DNA of 64,000 nucleotides from Bacteroidia bacterium (GCA_030428705.1 JAUIDI010000001.1:124001-188000), one strand, 5' to 3'; positions 46,811 through 56,091 are shown, counted from the first letter of the stretch. Program-made: numbers and translations. Notes: generated by a model from the sequence alone, not told the origin.

Positions 46811-48511
46811 ATGGCCAATTTCAATATTGACGCACAAAAAGATATGGTTTATGATGCCATTGTCATAGGTTCGGGAATCAGCGGCGGATGGGCGGCCAAA
46901 GAACTTTGCGAAAAAGGACTTAAAACCTTGGTGCTCGAACGAGGTAGGATTGTGGAGCATGTAACGGACTACCCTACAATGAACCTCGACCCCTGGGACA
47001 TGGAACTCAGGGGAGGACTGACACCCGAACAAAAAAAGAAACATTACAAGAACATCCGTTCCGGATGGGTGGGATCTGATACCGAACATTTTTGGGCGGA
47101 TGATGAAGCAAATCCTTATACCGAGGTCAAAGCCTTTCTTTGGTTGCGCGGCCATCAAATGGGGGGCAAGTCCTTATTGTGGGGCAAGCAGACCTATCGT
47201 TGGAGCGACCTTGATTTTGAGGCGAATGCCAAGGATGGCCACGGTGTCGATTGGCCCATTCGCTATAAGGATATCGAACCATGGTATACCTATGTCGAAA
47301 AGTTTGCTGGAATCAGTGGCGAAGCACTGGGGTTGCCACAATTGCCCGACAGCCATTTTCTGCCGCCCATGGAACTCAATTGTGTCGAGAAACATGTCAA
47401 AAACAGGATTGAGAACGATTTTCCGGGAAGACACTTGATTATTGGGAGGGTGGCGCACCTCACCGAACCCCTGAACGGAAGGGGCCAGTGTCAGTATAGA
47501 AACCGATGTAGTAGAGGCTGTCCCTATGGGGCTTACTTCAGCAGTAATGCCGTTACCTTGCCTGCCGCGCATGCCACGGGAAACATGACGATCCGACCCT
47601 ATTCTATAGTACAGTCGGTCATCTACGATGATGTCAAGGGTAAGGCAACCGGAGTGCGCATTATCGATGCCGAGACCAATGAGGATATTGAGTACAAGGC
47701 AAAGATAATTTTCGTTAATGCCTCCACTTTGAGTACGACGCAAATATTGATGAATTCAAAATCGAAACGGTTTGAAAACGGATTGGGTAACGATAGCAGG
47801 GAACTGGGCCATAATCTTATGGACCATACCTATCGGGTCGGTGCTATGGGCCGTATCGATGGTTTCGAGGACAAATATTACAAGGGTAGGCGACCTAATG
47901 GTATTTATATCCCCAGGTATTGGAACATTGACGAAAAAACAAAATCCGATAAGTTTCTACGCGGTTTTGGCTATCAAGGAGGAGGTTACCGCGGAGGAAA
48001 TGCTGCCAATAGCGAATCTTTCGGGGCGGATTACAAAGACAGCATTTTGAAACCCGGCCCATGGGAATTCTTTATTACGGGCTTTGCTGAATGTTTGCCG
48101 TACCACGACAATAAAATAAGCCTGAACAACGATGTTTTGGATAAATGGGGACAACCCACCTTATCGATTGATGCCGAGTTTAAGGAAAACGAAAAGGCCT
48201 TGAACAAACAGATTCAAGAAGATGCAGTAGAAATGCTCGAAAAGGCAGGTTTAAAAGATATATTGGGTTTTGACAATGAGCATCCGCCGGGCTATGGGGT
48301 ACATGAAATGGGTACGGCACGTATGGGCCGTGACCCCAAGACCTCGGTATTGAACGGATTCAATCAGGTTCATGGTGCACAGAACGTATTCGTGACCGAT
48401 GGGGCATGTATGACCTCTTCCTCATGTGTGAACCCCTCGTTGACCTATATGGCGATTACCGCCCGGGCCGCGGATCATGCAGTTTCTGAACTGAAAAAAA
48501 TGAACATATAA
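46811..48511 (+). CDS. GMC oxidoreductase, FAD-GDH-like catalytic subunit
   Basis: 566 residues. FAD-binding VIGSGISGGWAAKELCEKG at 18-36. Cysteines C227, C233 and C237 have the same C-x5-C-x3-C spacing that binds the 3Fe-4S cluster in bacterial FAD-dependent glucose dehydrogenase. C-terminal GMC part has HEMGTARMG and CVNPSLTYMA. The class oxidises sugars or polyols at C1 or C3 with electrons leaving through cytochrome. The subunit has no own signal and is exported together with the next gene's Tat-signal protein. No cytochrome subunit gene is next to it. Confidence 0.88.
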   Translation: MANFNIDAQKDMVYDAIVIGSGISGGWAAKELCEKGLKTLVLERGRIVEHVTDYPTMNLDPWDMELRGGLTPEQKKKHYKNIRSGWVGSDTEHFWADDEANPYTEVKAFLWLRGHQMGGKSLLWGKQTYRWSDLDFEANAKDGHGVDWPIRYKDIEPWYTYVEKFAGISGEALGLPQLPDSHFLPPMELNCVEKHVKNRIENDFPGRHLIIGRVAHLTEPLNGRGQCQYRNRCSRGCPYGAYFSSNAVTLPAAHATGNMTIRPYSIVQSVIYDDVKGKATGVRIIDAETNEDIEYKAKIIFVNASTLSTTQILMNSKSKRFENGLGNDSRELGHNLMDHTYRVGAMGRIDGFEDKYYKGRRPNGIYIPRYWNIDEKTKSDKFLRGFGYQGGGYRGGNAANSESFGADYKDSILKPGPWEFFITGFAECLPYHDNKISLNNDVLDKWGQPTLSIDAEFKENEKALNKQIQEDAVEMLEKAGLKDILGFDNEHPPGYGVHEMGTARMGRDPKTSVLNGFNQVHGAQNVFVTDGACMTSSSCVNPSLTYMAITARAADHAVSELKKMNI

Positions 48512-48514
48512 GCT

Positions 48515-49108
48515 ATGGATAGGAGAAATGCCTTAAAAAAAACGGGACTATTGGCAGGGGCTACCTTGGCCGTGCCTTCAATACTTTCATTATTGCAATC
48601 GTGTAAAAACGAGCCAAGATTAGGTTGGCAACCTCTGTTCTTTACTGAAGAGGAGGCCAAAACCGTTTCCAGCTTGATAGATATGATTTTGCCACGGACC
48701 GATACTCCCGGTGCTTTGGATGTAAAGGCCGATATGTTTATCGACAAGGTCATTGCCAAAACTTATGATGGAAAAGGACAACAGCAGATGCGTGATGCAA
48801 TCGCCAATTTCAATGAAGATTGCAAGACGAATTTCGGTGCCATATTCACGGAATTGGGTGAAGACGAACGTATCAAAGTGCTGAAAGATAAGGAAGCAAG
48901 TTCGGGTAAATTCGGCAGGGGGGTCTGGGGGACGGCTGTCGGTAAACAAGAACCAGTCGGGTTCTATCGCTCGATGAAATCGATGGCGATATGGGCCTAT
49001 TTTACCTCTGAGGAAATCGGTGAAAATGTGCTGAGGTATGACCCGATCCCAGGTGGGTACGAGGCCTGCAAACCTATTTCTGAGGTAGGGAATCGCTGGA
49101 GTTTATAG
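48515..49108 (+). CDS. gluconate 2-dehydrogenase subunit 3 family (Tat hitch-hiker subunit)
   Basis: 197 residues with a twin-arginine-like signal (MDRRNALKKTGLLAGATLAVPS) and a lipobox-like Cys shortly after. The rest matches the small gamma subunit of gluconate/glucose dehydrogenases (EEAKTVSSLIDMILPRTDTPGALD, FARGVWGTAVG... GFYRSMKSMAIWAYFTSEEIGE, RYDPIPGGYEAC). It escorts the folded GMC subunit through the Tat system. Starts 3 bases after the GMC gene. Confidence 0.88.
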   Translation: MDRRNALKKTGLLAGATLAVPSILSLLQSCKNEPRLGWQPLFFTEEEAKTVSSLIDMILPRTDTPGALDVKADMFIDKVIAKTYDGKGQQQMRDAIANFNEDCKTNFGAIFTELGEDERIKVLKDKEASSGKFGRGVWGTAVGKQEPVGFYRSMKSMAIWAYFTSEEIGENVLRYDPIPGGYEACKPISEVGNRWSL

Positions 49109-49155
49109 TCCTGAGAATTAGCTCTTTTAGATTGTCATTTAAATAATTTTATAAG

Positions 49156-49743
49156 ATGTCCAATCCTAAAATTCGGAATATCGAAAAACTAGTACTCTCC
49201 GACAATTGGTACACCTTGAACAAGTTCACTTTCGACTACCAAAAAGATGACGGCACTTGGGAAACACAGCATCGCGAGGCATACGACCGGGGCAATGGAG
49301 CTGCCATTTTGTTGTACAATAAAAGAAAAGGTACCGTAGTCCTGACCCGGCAGTTCAGAATGCCGACCTATGTCAATGGCAATGAAGATGGAATGATGAT
49401 CGAAGTCTGTGCCGGATTGTTGGATGGAGACAACCCTGAGGATTGCATACGTAAGGAAACCGAAGAGGAGACTGGTTATAGAATAAATAATGTAAAAAGG
49501 GTTTTTGAGACCTATATGTCGCCAGGGTCCGTGACCGAAATCCTTTATTTGTTCATTGGCGAATATGAGGACAGCATGAAAGTAGGCGAGGGTGGAGGCG
49601 CCGAACATGAGACCGAGAACATCGAGGTATTGGAAATAACTTTGGAAAAGGCTCTTGAAATGATAAAGTCAGGTGAGATTAAGGATGCAAAAACGATTAT
49701 GTTATTGCAATATGCGGAAATCAATAAATTGGTTAAGAGTTAA
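49156..49743 (+). CDS. nudK: GDP-mannose pyrophosphatase NudK
   Basis: 195 residues very similar to NudK along its whole length: LSDNWYTLNKFTFDYQKDDG, YDRGNGAAILLYN, QFRMPTYVNGNEDG and the Nudix box around GLLDGDNPEDCIRKETEEET. NudK hydrolyses GDP-mannose and related nucleotide sugars. The end overlaps a short direct repeat (GAGTTAAAAGT at 49737 and 49758). Confidence 0.9.
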   Translation: MSNPKIRNIEKLVLSDNWYTLNKFTFDYQKDDGTWETQHREAYDRGNGAAILLYNKRKGTVVLTRQFRMPTYVNGNEDGMMIEVCAGLLDGDNPEDCIRKETEEETGYRINNVKRVFETYMSPGSVTEILYLFIGEYEDSMKVGEGGGAEHETENIEVLEITLEKALEMIKSGEIKDAKTIMLLQYAEINKLVKS

Positions 49744-49768
49744 AAGTGAAAAGTTAGGAGTTAAAAGT
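49737..49768. repeat. short direct repeat GAGTTAAAAGT
   Basis: Two copies of GAGTTAAAAGT, starting at 49737 and about 49758, 21 bases apart, with AAAAGTTAG between. The first copy includes the nudK stop codon. A similar AGTTAAAAGT word recurs at 41308 after the AIM24 gene. Low-complexity intergenic words of this sort are scattered in flavobacterial genomes; no function is evident. Confidence 0.45.
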
Positions 49769-49786
49769 TGTTTCTTTAACCATTAA

Positions 49787-51091
49787 CTAATAATTATCCC
49801 GAATTGTCTCAAGAATCGATTGCATCCGTTTTTTGACTTCCGAGGATGGATGTCGAAAATGATTGTTCATAAAACTGAAAATCAAAGTCTTGCCGGATTT
49901 TGTAATGAGGTATCCACTAAGACAATGATTATTACCTAGACTTCCTGTTTTGGCATAGATATAGGGTTCGGGATTTCCGGGGTACCAATCTTCTAAAGTT
50001 CCCGAAACTCCTCCGGTAGGAAAAAAGTCGAATAAGTGCTCCTGGGGCATTCCTTCATACAATTTCTGCAGCACCTGAACCATCGATTGTGGCGTGAAAA
50101 GATTGTATCGAGAGAGTCCGGATCCATCGACCCAACGCGGGGATTGCTTTAGGTCGGCCAACTGATTTTCAAGAATATGGTCACGTGCCTCGGCAAAATT
50201 CAAGGTATCGGTCAAGGTGCTGGTGGACAATAGCATCAATTGTTCCGCCAAAAAATTATCACTTTGGTGCATCATCCGTTTTAAAACGGAATCGGTGGAC
50301 ATACCATAGACGATGGTTTTTTCTCCTTTTGGAATTTTGTTTACAACAGCGACCTTTTTATTCAATGCTTTTTCGAGCAGTGTACGTGTCAAAGTGCTAT
50401 CGATTCGATAAGGAATTTCGGTAGTGTCCCGCCTCGATGACGCATAGTAGAATATGTTTTTTTCAGCTTCCCTATTTTTGGAAAGGTCAAGATTTACAAC
50501 GTTCTCCTTAAAATACTTTGGCAATACCTGTGTCGAATCGCCACCGAAAATAGTGGCCACGTTTCCATATAAGGGGAAAGCCGTTCGCTCAGGTTGATAA
50601 TAGTAGGGATAATCGTCCCAAGACCACCCTGGGCCATATTTTTCCTCATGGAAATTGTTGAGATATAATGCAATGTTTTTATATCCTTTTAAAAATTCGA
50701 TTGTTGTGCTGTCATTGAAGTAGGGATGGAGCAGGGTGGGATCGCCCGTTCCTTCGATAAAAAGCGTATCGTTTTTGAAAATAGACTTCAAAGTAGGAAT
50801 TTGGTTGGGCAGCAATTGCAGGGTGGTAAAAAGGGTAAAAATCTTGGTATTGCTGGCCGGGGTAAAATAGCGGGCACTATTGCAATCGATAAGGGTATCT
50901 TTTGTGATGGGGTCGATTACCAAAAGTCCTGTAAACTGATTCTTGAAAAAGGGTGAATCAATGGTTGTGGTGACATGTTTTTGAATTCGATTTTTTGTTG
51001 TCCCGCACCCTATTAAGAGCAACAGTACCAGTGCTTTAAATATCCCGTGAATCCGTATCGATTTGCTAAAAAATTGATCGGTTTTATGCAT
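49787..51091 (-). CDS. PBP4-type D-alanyl-D-alanine carboxypeptidase (peptidase S13 family)
   Basis: 434 residues from the ATG at 51091. Signal region with a possible lipobox (LVLLLLIGCGTT). The three active-site motifs of penicillin-binding hydrolases are present: SxxK in PASNTKIF, SxN in SDNFLAEQL and KTG in YAKTGSLGN. Removes terminal D-Ala from peptidoglycan peptides or cleaves crosslinks. Length is close to PBP4 without its extra domains. Divergent from the 65-residue gene downstream of the promoter region. Confidence 0.85.
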   Translation of the reverse strand: MHKTDQFFSKSIRIHGIFKALVLLLLIGCGTTKNRIQKHVTTTIDSPFFKNQFTGLLVIDPITKDTLIDCNSARYFTPASNTKIFTLFTTLQLLPNQIPTLKSIFKNDTLFIEGTGDPTLLHPYFNDSTTIEFLKGYKNIALYLNNFHEEKYGPGWSWDDYPYYYQPERTAFPLYGNVATIFGGDSTQVLPKYFKENVVNLDLSKNREAEKNIFYYASSRRDTTEIPYRIDSTLTRTLLEKALNKKVAVVNKIPKGEKTIVYGMSTDSVLKRMMHQSDNFLAEQLMLLSTSTLTDTLNFAEARDHILENQLADLKQSPRWVDGSGLSRYNLFTPQSMVQVLQKLYEGMPQEHLFDFFPTGGVSGTLEDWYPGNPEPYIYAKTGSLGNNHCLSGYLITKSGKTLIFSFMNNHFRHPSSEVKKRMQSILETIRDNY

Positions 51092-51208
51092 ATTGTCCAA
51101 TTTAACATGAATTTATCTAATTTTTAACGCCCAAGGCGCAATATAATATACCTTTTGCTTGTTAACTTTACATTGTAGGTAACAACTAATCTAAAAACAA
51201 TTTGTAAT

Positions 51209-51406
51209 ATGGCTAGAGCTATGCTTGAGTACACGAAAACCGTACTCAAAAAAGTTAGTTTTGACACAAAACTGTTTTGCAAAGAAGTTAAAAAAGCGGT
51301 AGCACGATTATTGCCGGAAGAAATAGAAGAATTAAAACAATGGCTGCTTCGATTTATAACCGATAAGCCGGAACTACAACAAAGCCTTGTTTATTTAAAG
51401 GCATAA
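51209..51406 (+). CDS. small conserved protein of unknown function
   Basis: 65 residues, basic and acidic helices (KTVLKKVSFDTKLFCKEVKKAVARLLPEEIEELKQWLLRFIT), no signal peptide, no membrane helix. I recognise this as a type of small flavobacterial hypothetical but know no function. It has its own strong terminator directly after the stop, and an A+T-rich region before it, which suggests an independent, possibly highly expressed transcript. Confidence 0.6.
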   Translation: MARAMLEYTKTVLKKVSFDTKLFCKEVKKAVARLLPEEIEELKQWLLRFITDKPELQQSLVYLKA

Positions 51407-51410
51407 AAAG

Positions 51411-51437
51411 AAAATCCCGCCAACGGCGGGATTTTTT
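51411..51437 (+). terminator. terminator of the 65-residue gene
   Basis: AAAATCCCGCC and GGCGGGATTTTTT form a stem around AAC with a T run, 4 bases after the stop codon at 51406. Confidence 0.85.
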
Positions 51438-51489
51438 ATTTCCCAAGGCAACCTTACCTCATGTTTCGCATCCTAGAATAAAATCCGGT

Positions 51490-51909
51490 TTGATTATCAA
51501 AAGGTATTTTGTACTCTTCTTGCTTTTGGGATTCGTTTCGTGCGACAAAGATTCCCAAGATGGCGTTCCTTTGGTTTCTAGTGATATTGTGGGTTCATGG
51601 CAGATTGTTTCCGAAAGTTATAGTATTGGCGGCCCTCAGATAAGTGCTGAGGTTAAAAACGGAGCCATCTACAGTTTCAGTTCAGACGGTACTTTTGTAT
51701 TATATAAAAGCGACCTTTCTTCGGTCATCTATTCAGGAACATTCGACTATAAAGATGAAGTCATAACGTTAAATTATGTACGCGATGGCGAAGCTGCCTA
51801 TTGGGACTTAAAAACATCTTTCGAAGATGATTTTCTCACCTGGTACCCCATTGGACCTACCATTTGCATTGAAGGTTGTTCTACTACATTAAAAAGGCTT
51901 GTACGTTAG
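51490..51909 (+). CDS. lipocalin-like lipoprotein, TTG start
   Basis: 139 residues. A TTG at 51490 is the only usable start in frame; it directly precedes a lipoprotein signal (KRYFVLFLLLGFVSC, Cys18). The mature domain begins IVGSWQIVSESYSIGG and continues as a small beta barrel (YSFSSDGTFVLYKSDL, SGTFDYKDEVITLNYV), like lipocalin-type domains in Bacteroidota. C-terminal TICIEGCSTTLKRL ends it. Convergent with oxyR (14 bases between stops). Confidence 0.65.
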   Translation: MIIKRYFVLFLLLGFVSCDKDSQDGVPLVSSDIVGSWQIVSESYSIGGPQISAEVKNGAIYSFSSDGTFVLYKSDLSSVIYSGTFDYKDEVITLNYVRDGEAAYWDLKTSFEDDFLTWYPIGPTICIEGCSTTLKRLVR

Positions 51910-51923
51910 AAGATGTTGCTAAA

Positions 51924-52865
51924 TCATTTTCCGCTTATCGGACTGATGATTTTAACATCCTGAAAGGCGATTGCACCCCTGACAATTCCCGAGATTACAT
52001 CGCGCAAGGCTTCGGTAATCTGAATTTTCAATTCACTTTTATGATAGATCAGGCTGACTTCGCGCGCAGGCGAGGGATTGTTGAAATGTTTCAGGTTTTT
52101 CTTTTTGCCCGTATCAAGTTCCAATGTATTCAGATAGGGTAGAAGCGTCATTCCCATACCTTCATTGGAAAGATTGACCAAAGTCTCGAAACTTCCGCTT
52201 TGTAGCTGAAAGTGTTCGTCTACCTTTTTTTTAGAGCTATTGCAAAGATTTATTACACCGTCGCGAAAGCAATGTCCATCTTTTAACAACAGCACATCCG
52301 AGATATCAAGATCACTGGGATCTAATTTTTGTGATTTTCCCAGTCGGTGCCCTTCGGGCACATAGCCTACGAAAGGCTCATAATATAATGGGCGTTCTTT
52401 GATGAACTCGATTTCAAGAGGTGTCGCGGCGATACCTGCATCGATATGCCCTTCCAAGATATCACTGATCAAGTCTTCGGTACTCTGCTCCCTGATAATA
52501 AGGTTGACCTTCGGATACTTTGTTATGAACGTCTTAAGAAACATGGGTAATAGGGTAGGCATTACGGTTGGGATGATACCCAAGATAAAATCACCCCCGA
52601 TAAAACCCTTGTCCTGGTCTACGATATCCTTTATACGTTCGGCTTCATTGACGATATTTTTAGCTTGGGAAACTATTTTTTTACCCACCTCGGTTATGCC
52701 TATAGGCTTTTTGCTCCGATCAAAAATTAGGACATCGAGCTCGTCTTCCAATTTTTGGACTTGCATGCTCAGGGTAGGCTGTGTTACAAAACTTTTTTGT
52801 GCGGCCAAGGTAAAATTCTGGTACTCGGCGACTGCTAATACGTATTGCAATTGGGTAATTGTCAT
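51924..52865 (-). CDS. oxyR: hydrogen peroxide sensing LysR regulator OxyR
   Basis: 313 residues. LysR N-terminal HTH (TQLQYVLAVAEYQNFTLAAQKSFVTQPTLSMQVQKLE) and an effector domain whose redox cysteines C199 (DGHC) and C208 fall at the same numbers and spacing as in E. coli OxyR. Peroxide oxidises them and activates target genes. Divergent from dps (107 bases), a classical OxyR target, so it probably regulates dps. Confidence 0.9.
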   Translation of the reverse strand: MTITQLQYVLAVAEYQNFTLAAQKSFVTQPTLSMQVQKLEDELDVLIFDRSKKPIGITEVGKKIVSQAKNIVNEAERIKDIVDQDKGFIGGDFILGIIPTVMPTLLPMFLKTFITKYPKVNLIIREQSTEDLISDILEGHIDAGIAATPLEIEFIKERPLYYEPFVGYVPEGHRLGKSQKLDPSDLDISDVLLLKDGHCFRDGVINLCNSSKKKVDEHFQLQSGSFETLVNLSNEGMGMTLLPYLNTLELDTGKKKNLKHFNNPSPAREVSLIYHKSELKIQITEALRDVISGIVRGAIAFQDVKIISPISGK

Positions 52866-52971
52866 GTCTGATAATTTTCAACAATAAAAATATAAAAACT
52901 ATCAATAAAACTTATATAAATGTGCATTTAATATTTATTAAATTTATACTTAATTAAAAAGAGCAGTACTT
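52866..52971. promoter_or_regulatory. oxyR/dps divergent promoter region
   Basis: 107 A+T-rich bases between the starts of oxyR and dps. Contains ACTATCAATAAAACTTAT-like symmetry that may host the OxyR site; no clean -7/-33 pair could be assigned. Considered regulatory from its position alone. Confidence 0.4.
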
Positions 52972-53451
52972 ATGAAACTAAATAGCATAGGCCTAAGTGC
53001 CACAAAATCGCAAGAGCTGAGCAATGATTTGAATTCGTTGCTCGCCAATTTTCAGACCTACTATCAAAACCTCAGGGGTATCCATTGGAATATAAAGGGC
53101 AAACGCTTTTTTGATCTCCACATTAAATTTGAGGAACTCTATACCGATGCCAACATGAAGGTCGATGAGATCGCCGAGCGTATCCTCACCTTGGGCGGTG
53201 TGCCCCAGCATACTTTTAAGGACTATATCGATAATTCAAAGGTGCCCGTGGGCAAGAACGTGACTCAAGATGAAGATGCCATTCGCTTGATCGTTGATTC
53301 GCTAACGGAATTATTGGTCATCGAAAGAAGAATACTGGAAGCTTCCGATGAGGCCAATGACGAAGGTACGAACAGTATGATGAGCGATTTCATCACCGAA
53401 CAGGAAAAAACCGTATGGATGATGAAGGCCTGGTTGGCCGAGGAGATATAA
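52972..53451 (+). CDS. dps: DNA-binding ferritin-like protein Dps
   Basis: 159 residues of the ferritin superfamily. The ferroxidase-site motif of Dps is present (GIHWNIKGKRFFDLHIKFEELYTDANMKVDEIAER: His31-type, D and E ligands) and continues ILTLGGVP. Dps forms 12-mers that oxidise iron with peroxide and protect DNA. Divergent from oxyR and followed by a terminator. Confidence 0.9.
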   Translation: MKLNSIGLSATKSQELSNDLNSLLANFQTYYQNLRGIHWNIKGKRFFDLHIKFEELYTDANMKVDEIAERILTLGGVPQHTFKDYIDNSKVPVGKNVTQDEDAIRLIVDSLTELLVIERRILEASDEANDEGTNSMMSDFITEQEKTVWMMKAWLAEEI

Positions 53452-53466
53452 TTGTTTACTTTCCAT

Positions 53467-53494
53467 AAAAAACCTGCCACGGCAGGTTTTTTTA
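53467..53494 (+). terminator. terminator of dps
   Basis: AAAAAACCTGC and GCAGGTTTTTTT pair around CACG, 15 bases after the dps stop. Confidence 0.85.
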
Positions 53495-53571
53495 TGCCAA
53501 TTGCCGGGCCGTAAAGTTAAAGTGGTTACGTCATAAATCTTTATATTTAATGGCAGCAACTATCAATTATC

Positions 53572-55422
53572 ATGATGTCCGATTTAGAGGCCGACCTTCC
53601 TTCATTTTTGACCAAGGTGCAATTCTTCTCAGAGGTATCTGAAGCTTCCCTGTCCAGTCTCGGTAAGAACATGGAAATAGAGACCTACTACAAAAACGAT
53701 TCTATAATCAGCAAGGGTGAAGTGGGTGATGCAATGTACGCCATTTTAGAAGGGGAGGTCAAAGTGCACGAAGGGCAACATGATTTTGGAAGGTTGTCCG
53801 AGGGCGACTGTTTTGGCGAATATGCGTTGATTGATGATGAAACTCGATCGGCCTCGGTAACGGCAACAAAGGAGACCAAAGTGGCCAAGATCGATCGGGA
53901 ACACTTTCTTGATCTGATGAAGAAGGATAAGGGGTTTGCCCGAGGCGTGTTATCGGTCATGATCAAACGCCACCGCAAGCTCGATAGTATTCAGGAGCAG
54001 TTGGCGAATTCTAAAAAACAATTGGAACTGGCGAACGATAAAATGAGCGGACTCATTAATGGTGCAATGGATGCCATAATCATGTTCGACAACAAATTCA
54101 GGATTATTTTGACGAATCCATCTGCGGATGCCTTGTTGCAGAATGATGATGCCCTACAGCGCAATGTGCTTTTTTTCTTTGATGAGGCCAGTGCTGACCT
54201 GATTGAATCTTTGGTTAAGTCAGGACTTGAAGGTGATGAAAACGCCATCAACAATTATTTGCCCCACGTTGTCAGAGTTATAGGTTCGGAAGAAAGGGAA
54301 ACCTTAAATGAAGGAACGATCAGCAAATATGGCCAAGACGAAGCGATTTTTTATACCTTGATTCTAAGGAATATCGAAGAGCGACTGGCCGCCCAGGACA
54401 CCATAAGCCTGTTGACCAATCAGAAGGAATATCTGGCCGAAGAGATAAAGGAATTGACCAACAGCTATGGTATTATTGCCCATGATGATAGTATGGCAAA
54501 AGTTCTGAACCTGGTCCGGCAAGTGGCCCAAACGGATGCTACGGTATTGATTAATGGAGAAACCGGTACCGGAAAAGAATTGGTCGCACGGGCGATCCAT
54601 CAGGCAAGCTCTAGAAATGACGGGCCACTGATACGGATCAACTGCGGTGCCATTCCCGCAAACCTGATCGAGAGCGAATTGTTCGGCCATGAAAAAGGGG
54701 CCTTTACCGGGGCCACCGCAAGTCGAAAAGGACGATTTCTTTTGGCGGACAAAGGAACTATCTTTTTGGACGAGATAGGGGAGATGCCCTTAGATCTGCA
54801 ACCCAAATTACTTCGCGTAATTCAAGAAGGGGAATTCGACCCCGTGGGCAATTCGGAGACCATCAAGGTCGATGTTCGGATCATTGCCGCCACGCATCGC
54901 AATCTGCTTGGCTTTTCGAAAGAAGGAAAGTTCAGGGAAGATCTTTTCTACCGATTAAACGTATTTCCGATCGTGGTTCCGCCACTTCGGGACAGGGGAG
55001 ATGACATTCATCTGATCGCCCAAGAGATTATCGATCGGTTTTCCGCGAAGTTGAACAAAAAGATCGACCCGATTTCCGAGGGAGATAAAGTGCTATTATC
55101 TCGATATACTTGGCCGGGCAATGTCCGCGAATTGCAAAATATCATCGAGCGGGCGGTCATCATTGCCCAAAACGGTACTATCGACTGGCATGCCCTGATA
55201 CCAAAATCGTCCGATGATGGCCCGATGGAAATCGAGTCCCAAAAAGAACAGATCCTCACCTCGGAGGAAATGACCCGACTTGAAAAAGAAAATATTCTTC
55301 GAGCGCTTCGAAAGACCCGTTGGAAAATCTCCGGGAAAAATGGCGCGGCCGAAATCCTAAAAATTAAGCCGACCACCCTTACCTCAAAGATCAAGGCACT
55401 GCGTATCGAACGCCCTATTTGA
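53572..55422 (+). CDS. sigma-54-dependent regulator with N-terminal cyclic-nucleotide domain
   Basis: 616 residues. Residues about 10-135 form a cNMP-binding (CRP-like) domain ([31 protein letters not shown]). A PAS-type domain follows ([29 protein letters not shown], about 165-260). The AAA+ sigma-54 interaction domain has Walker A GETGTGKE, the GAFTGA loop that contacts sigma-54, and Walker [12 protein letters not shown]-terminal Fis-type helix-turn-helix ([32 protein letters not shown]). It lacks the usual receiver domain, so it likely senses a small molecule through the cNMP/PAS part. Last core gene before the cassette region. Confidence 0.9.
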   Translation: MMSDLEADLPSFLTKVQFFSEVSEASLSSLGKNMEIETYYKNDSIISKGEVGDAMYAILEGEVKVHEGQHDFGRLSEGDCFGEYALIDDETRSASVTATKETKVAKIDREHFLDLMKKDKGFARGVLSVMIKRHRKLDSIQEQLANSKKQLELANDKMSGLINGAMDAIIMFDNKFRIILTNPSADALLQNDDALQRNVLFFFDEASADLIESLVKSGLEGDENAINNYLPHVVRVIGSEERETLNEGTISKYGQDEAIFYTLILRNIEERLAAQDTISLLTNQKEYLAEEIKELTNSYGIIAHDDSMAKVLNLVRQVAQTDATVLINGETGTGKELVARAIHQASSRNDGPLIRINCGAIPANLIESELFGHEKGAFTGATASRKGRFLLADKGTIFLDEIGEMPLDLQPKLLRVIQEGEFDPVGNSETIKVDVRIIAATHRNLLGFSKEGKFREDLFYRLNVFPIVVPPLRDRGDDIHLIAQEIIDRFSAKLNKKIDPISEGDKVLLSRYTWPGNVRELQNIIERAVIIAQNGTIDWHALIPKSSDDGPMEIESQKEQILTSEEMTRLEKENILRALRKTRWKISGKNGAAEILKIKPTTLTSKIKALRIERPI

Positions 55423-55549
55423 CTTTACGAAACCCCGTCGGTGTAAATGACGAAATTTTGGTCGACCCAAGGTTTCGCTTTTTTGTGCCGATTAGGAAAT
55501 CCCCCGTCATGGGTTACGGCTATATTTTGAAACGCACTCGGTCAAATAC

Positions 55550-55936
55550 TCAAGGAATGTCCTTTTTATCGGAAATCATGCACCCTTTCCACTTGCCGTC
55601 TTTTAAACCGATTATCAGAAAGCCAAAGTCATCGGACATGCATGAGCCGCTAGATTTGCCTCCCGAACCTGAAAGCGATTTGATATTTCCTGATTCGTCA
55701 CGTGAATAGTCAATCCGTATGCCTCTGTCAATATTTTCCAAAACTTTAATTCGGGACTTAATCTCTTCGTCGCTCATATCCCTGTTTATTCGAATGATCA
55801 AATCGTATTCCGAATTTGCTACAGTGTGTAACATCTTGGCCGAATCAGGCATTTCCACATGATTGTTTTGACCGAATACGTTTTGAAAACCGATCAACAA
55901 CATAATCGGAAAGATAATTTTTGTTATTTGTTTCAT
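55550..55936 (-). CDS. exported protein of unknown function (cassette gene 1)
   Basis: 128 residues from the ATG at 55936, which precedes a signal segment (IIFPIMLLIGFQNVFGQ); a longer frame to 56077 would run into the palindromic element. The mature part (EYDLIIRINRDMSDEEIKSRIKVLENIDRGIRIDYSRDESGNIKSL) and GCMISDKK tail resemble the C-terminal secreted portions of M56-type membrane proteins, but I cannot assign a function. Most distal gene of the cassette region; no clear palindrome could be found between its stop and the sigma-54 gene. Confidence 0.6.
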   Translation of the reverse strand: MKQITKIIFPIMLLIGFQNVFGQNNHVEMPDSAKMLHTVANSEYDLIIRINRDMSDEEIKSRIKVLENIDRGIRIDYSRDESGNIKSLSGSGGKSSGSCMSDDFGFLIIGLKDGKWKGCMISDKKDIP

Positions 55937-55967
55937 TACTTTGAATTTAGATATTTCCCCTAATGGT

Positions 55968-56080
55968 ATTGTATATGGCTCGTTGCGGGAAATCCGCGAG
56001 GATTTTCCGCAGCAACCGAAATATAGCAAATTGCAATGAATTCCGATTAAGGAATTCAGCCGCAATGAGCTATACACAAT
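55968..56080. repeat. palindromic element B (attC-like), between cassette genes 1 and 2
   Basis: The outer arms ATTGTATATGGCTCGTTGCG and the complement of CGCAATGAGCTATACACAAT match at 17 of 20 positions. Inside, GCGGGAAATCC-GCGA-GGATTTTCCGC is a second stem-loop with a GNRA-type tetraloop (55985-56010), and GAATTCC/GGAATTC makes a third. The AAATCCGCGAGGATTTTC core also occurs in element D. The element starts 12 bases after the stop of the gene upstream on the minus strand. Confidence 0.65.
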
Positions 56081-56091
56081 GTTTTAAAACG

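Noticed and set aside
51153-51175. Promoter of the 65-residue gene (TTTTG and TACATTG)
   Set aside because: The spacing of about 11 bases does not fit the 17-21 bases expected, so it was not listed as a feature.
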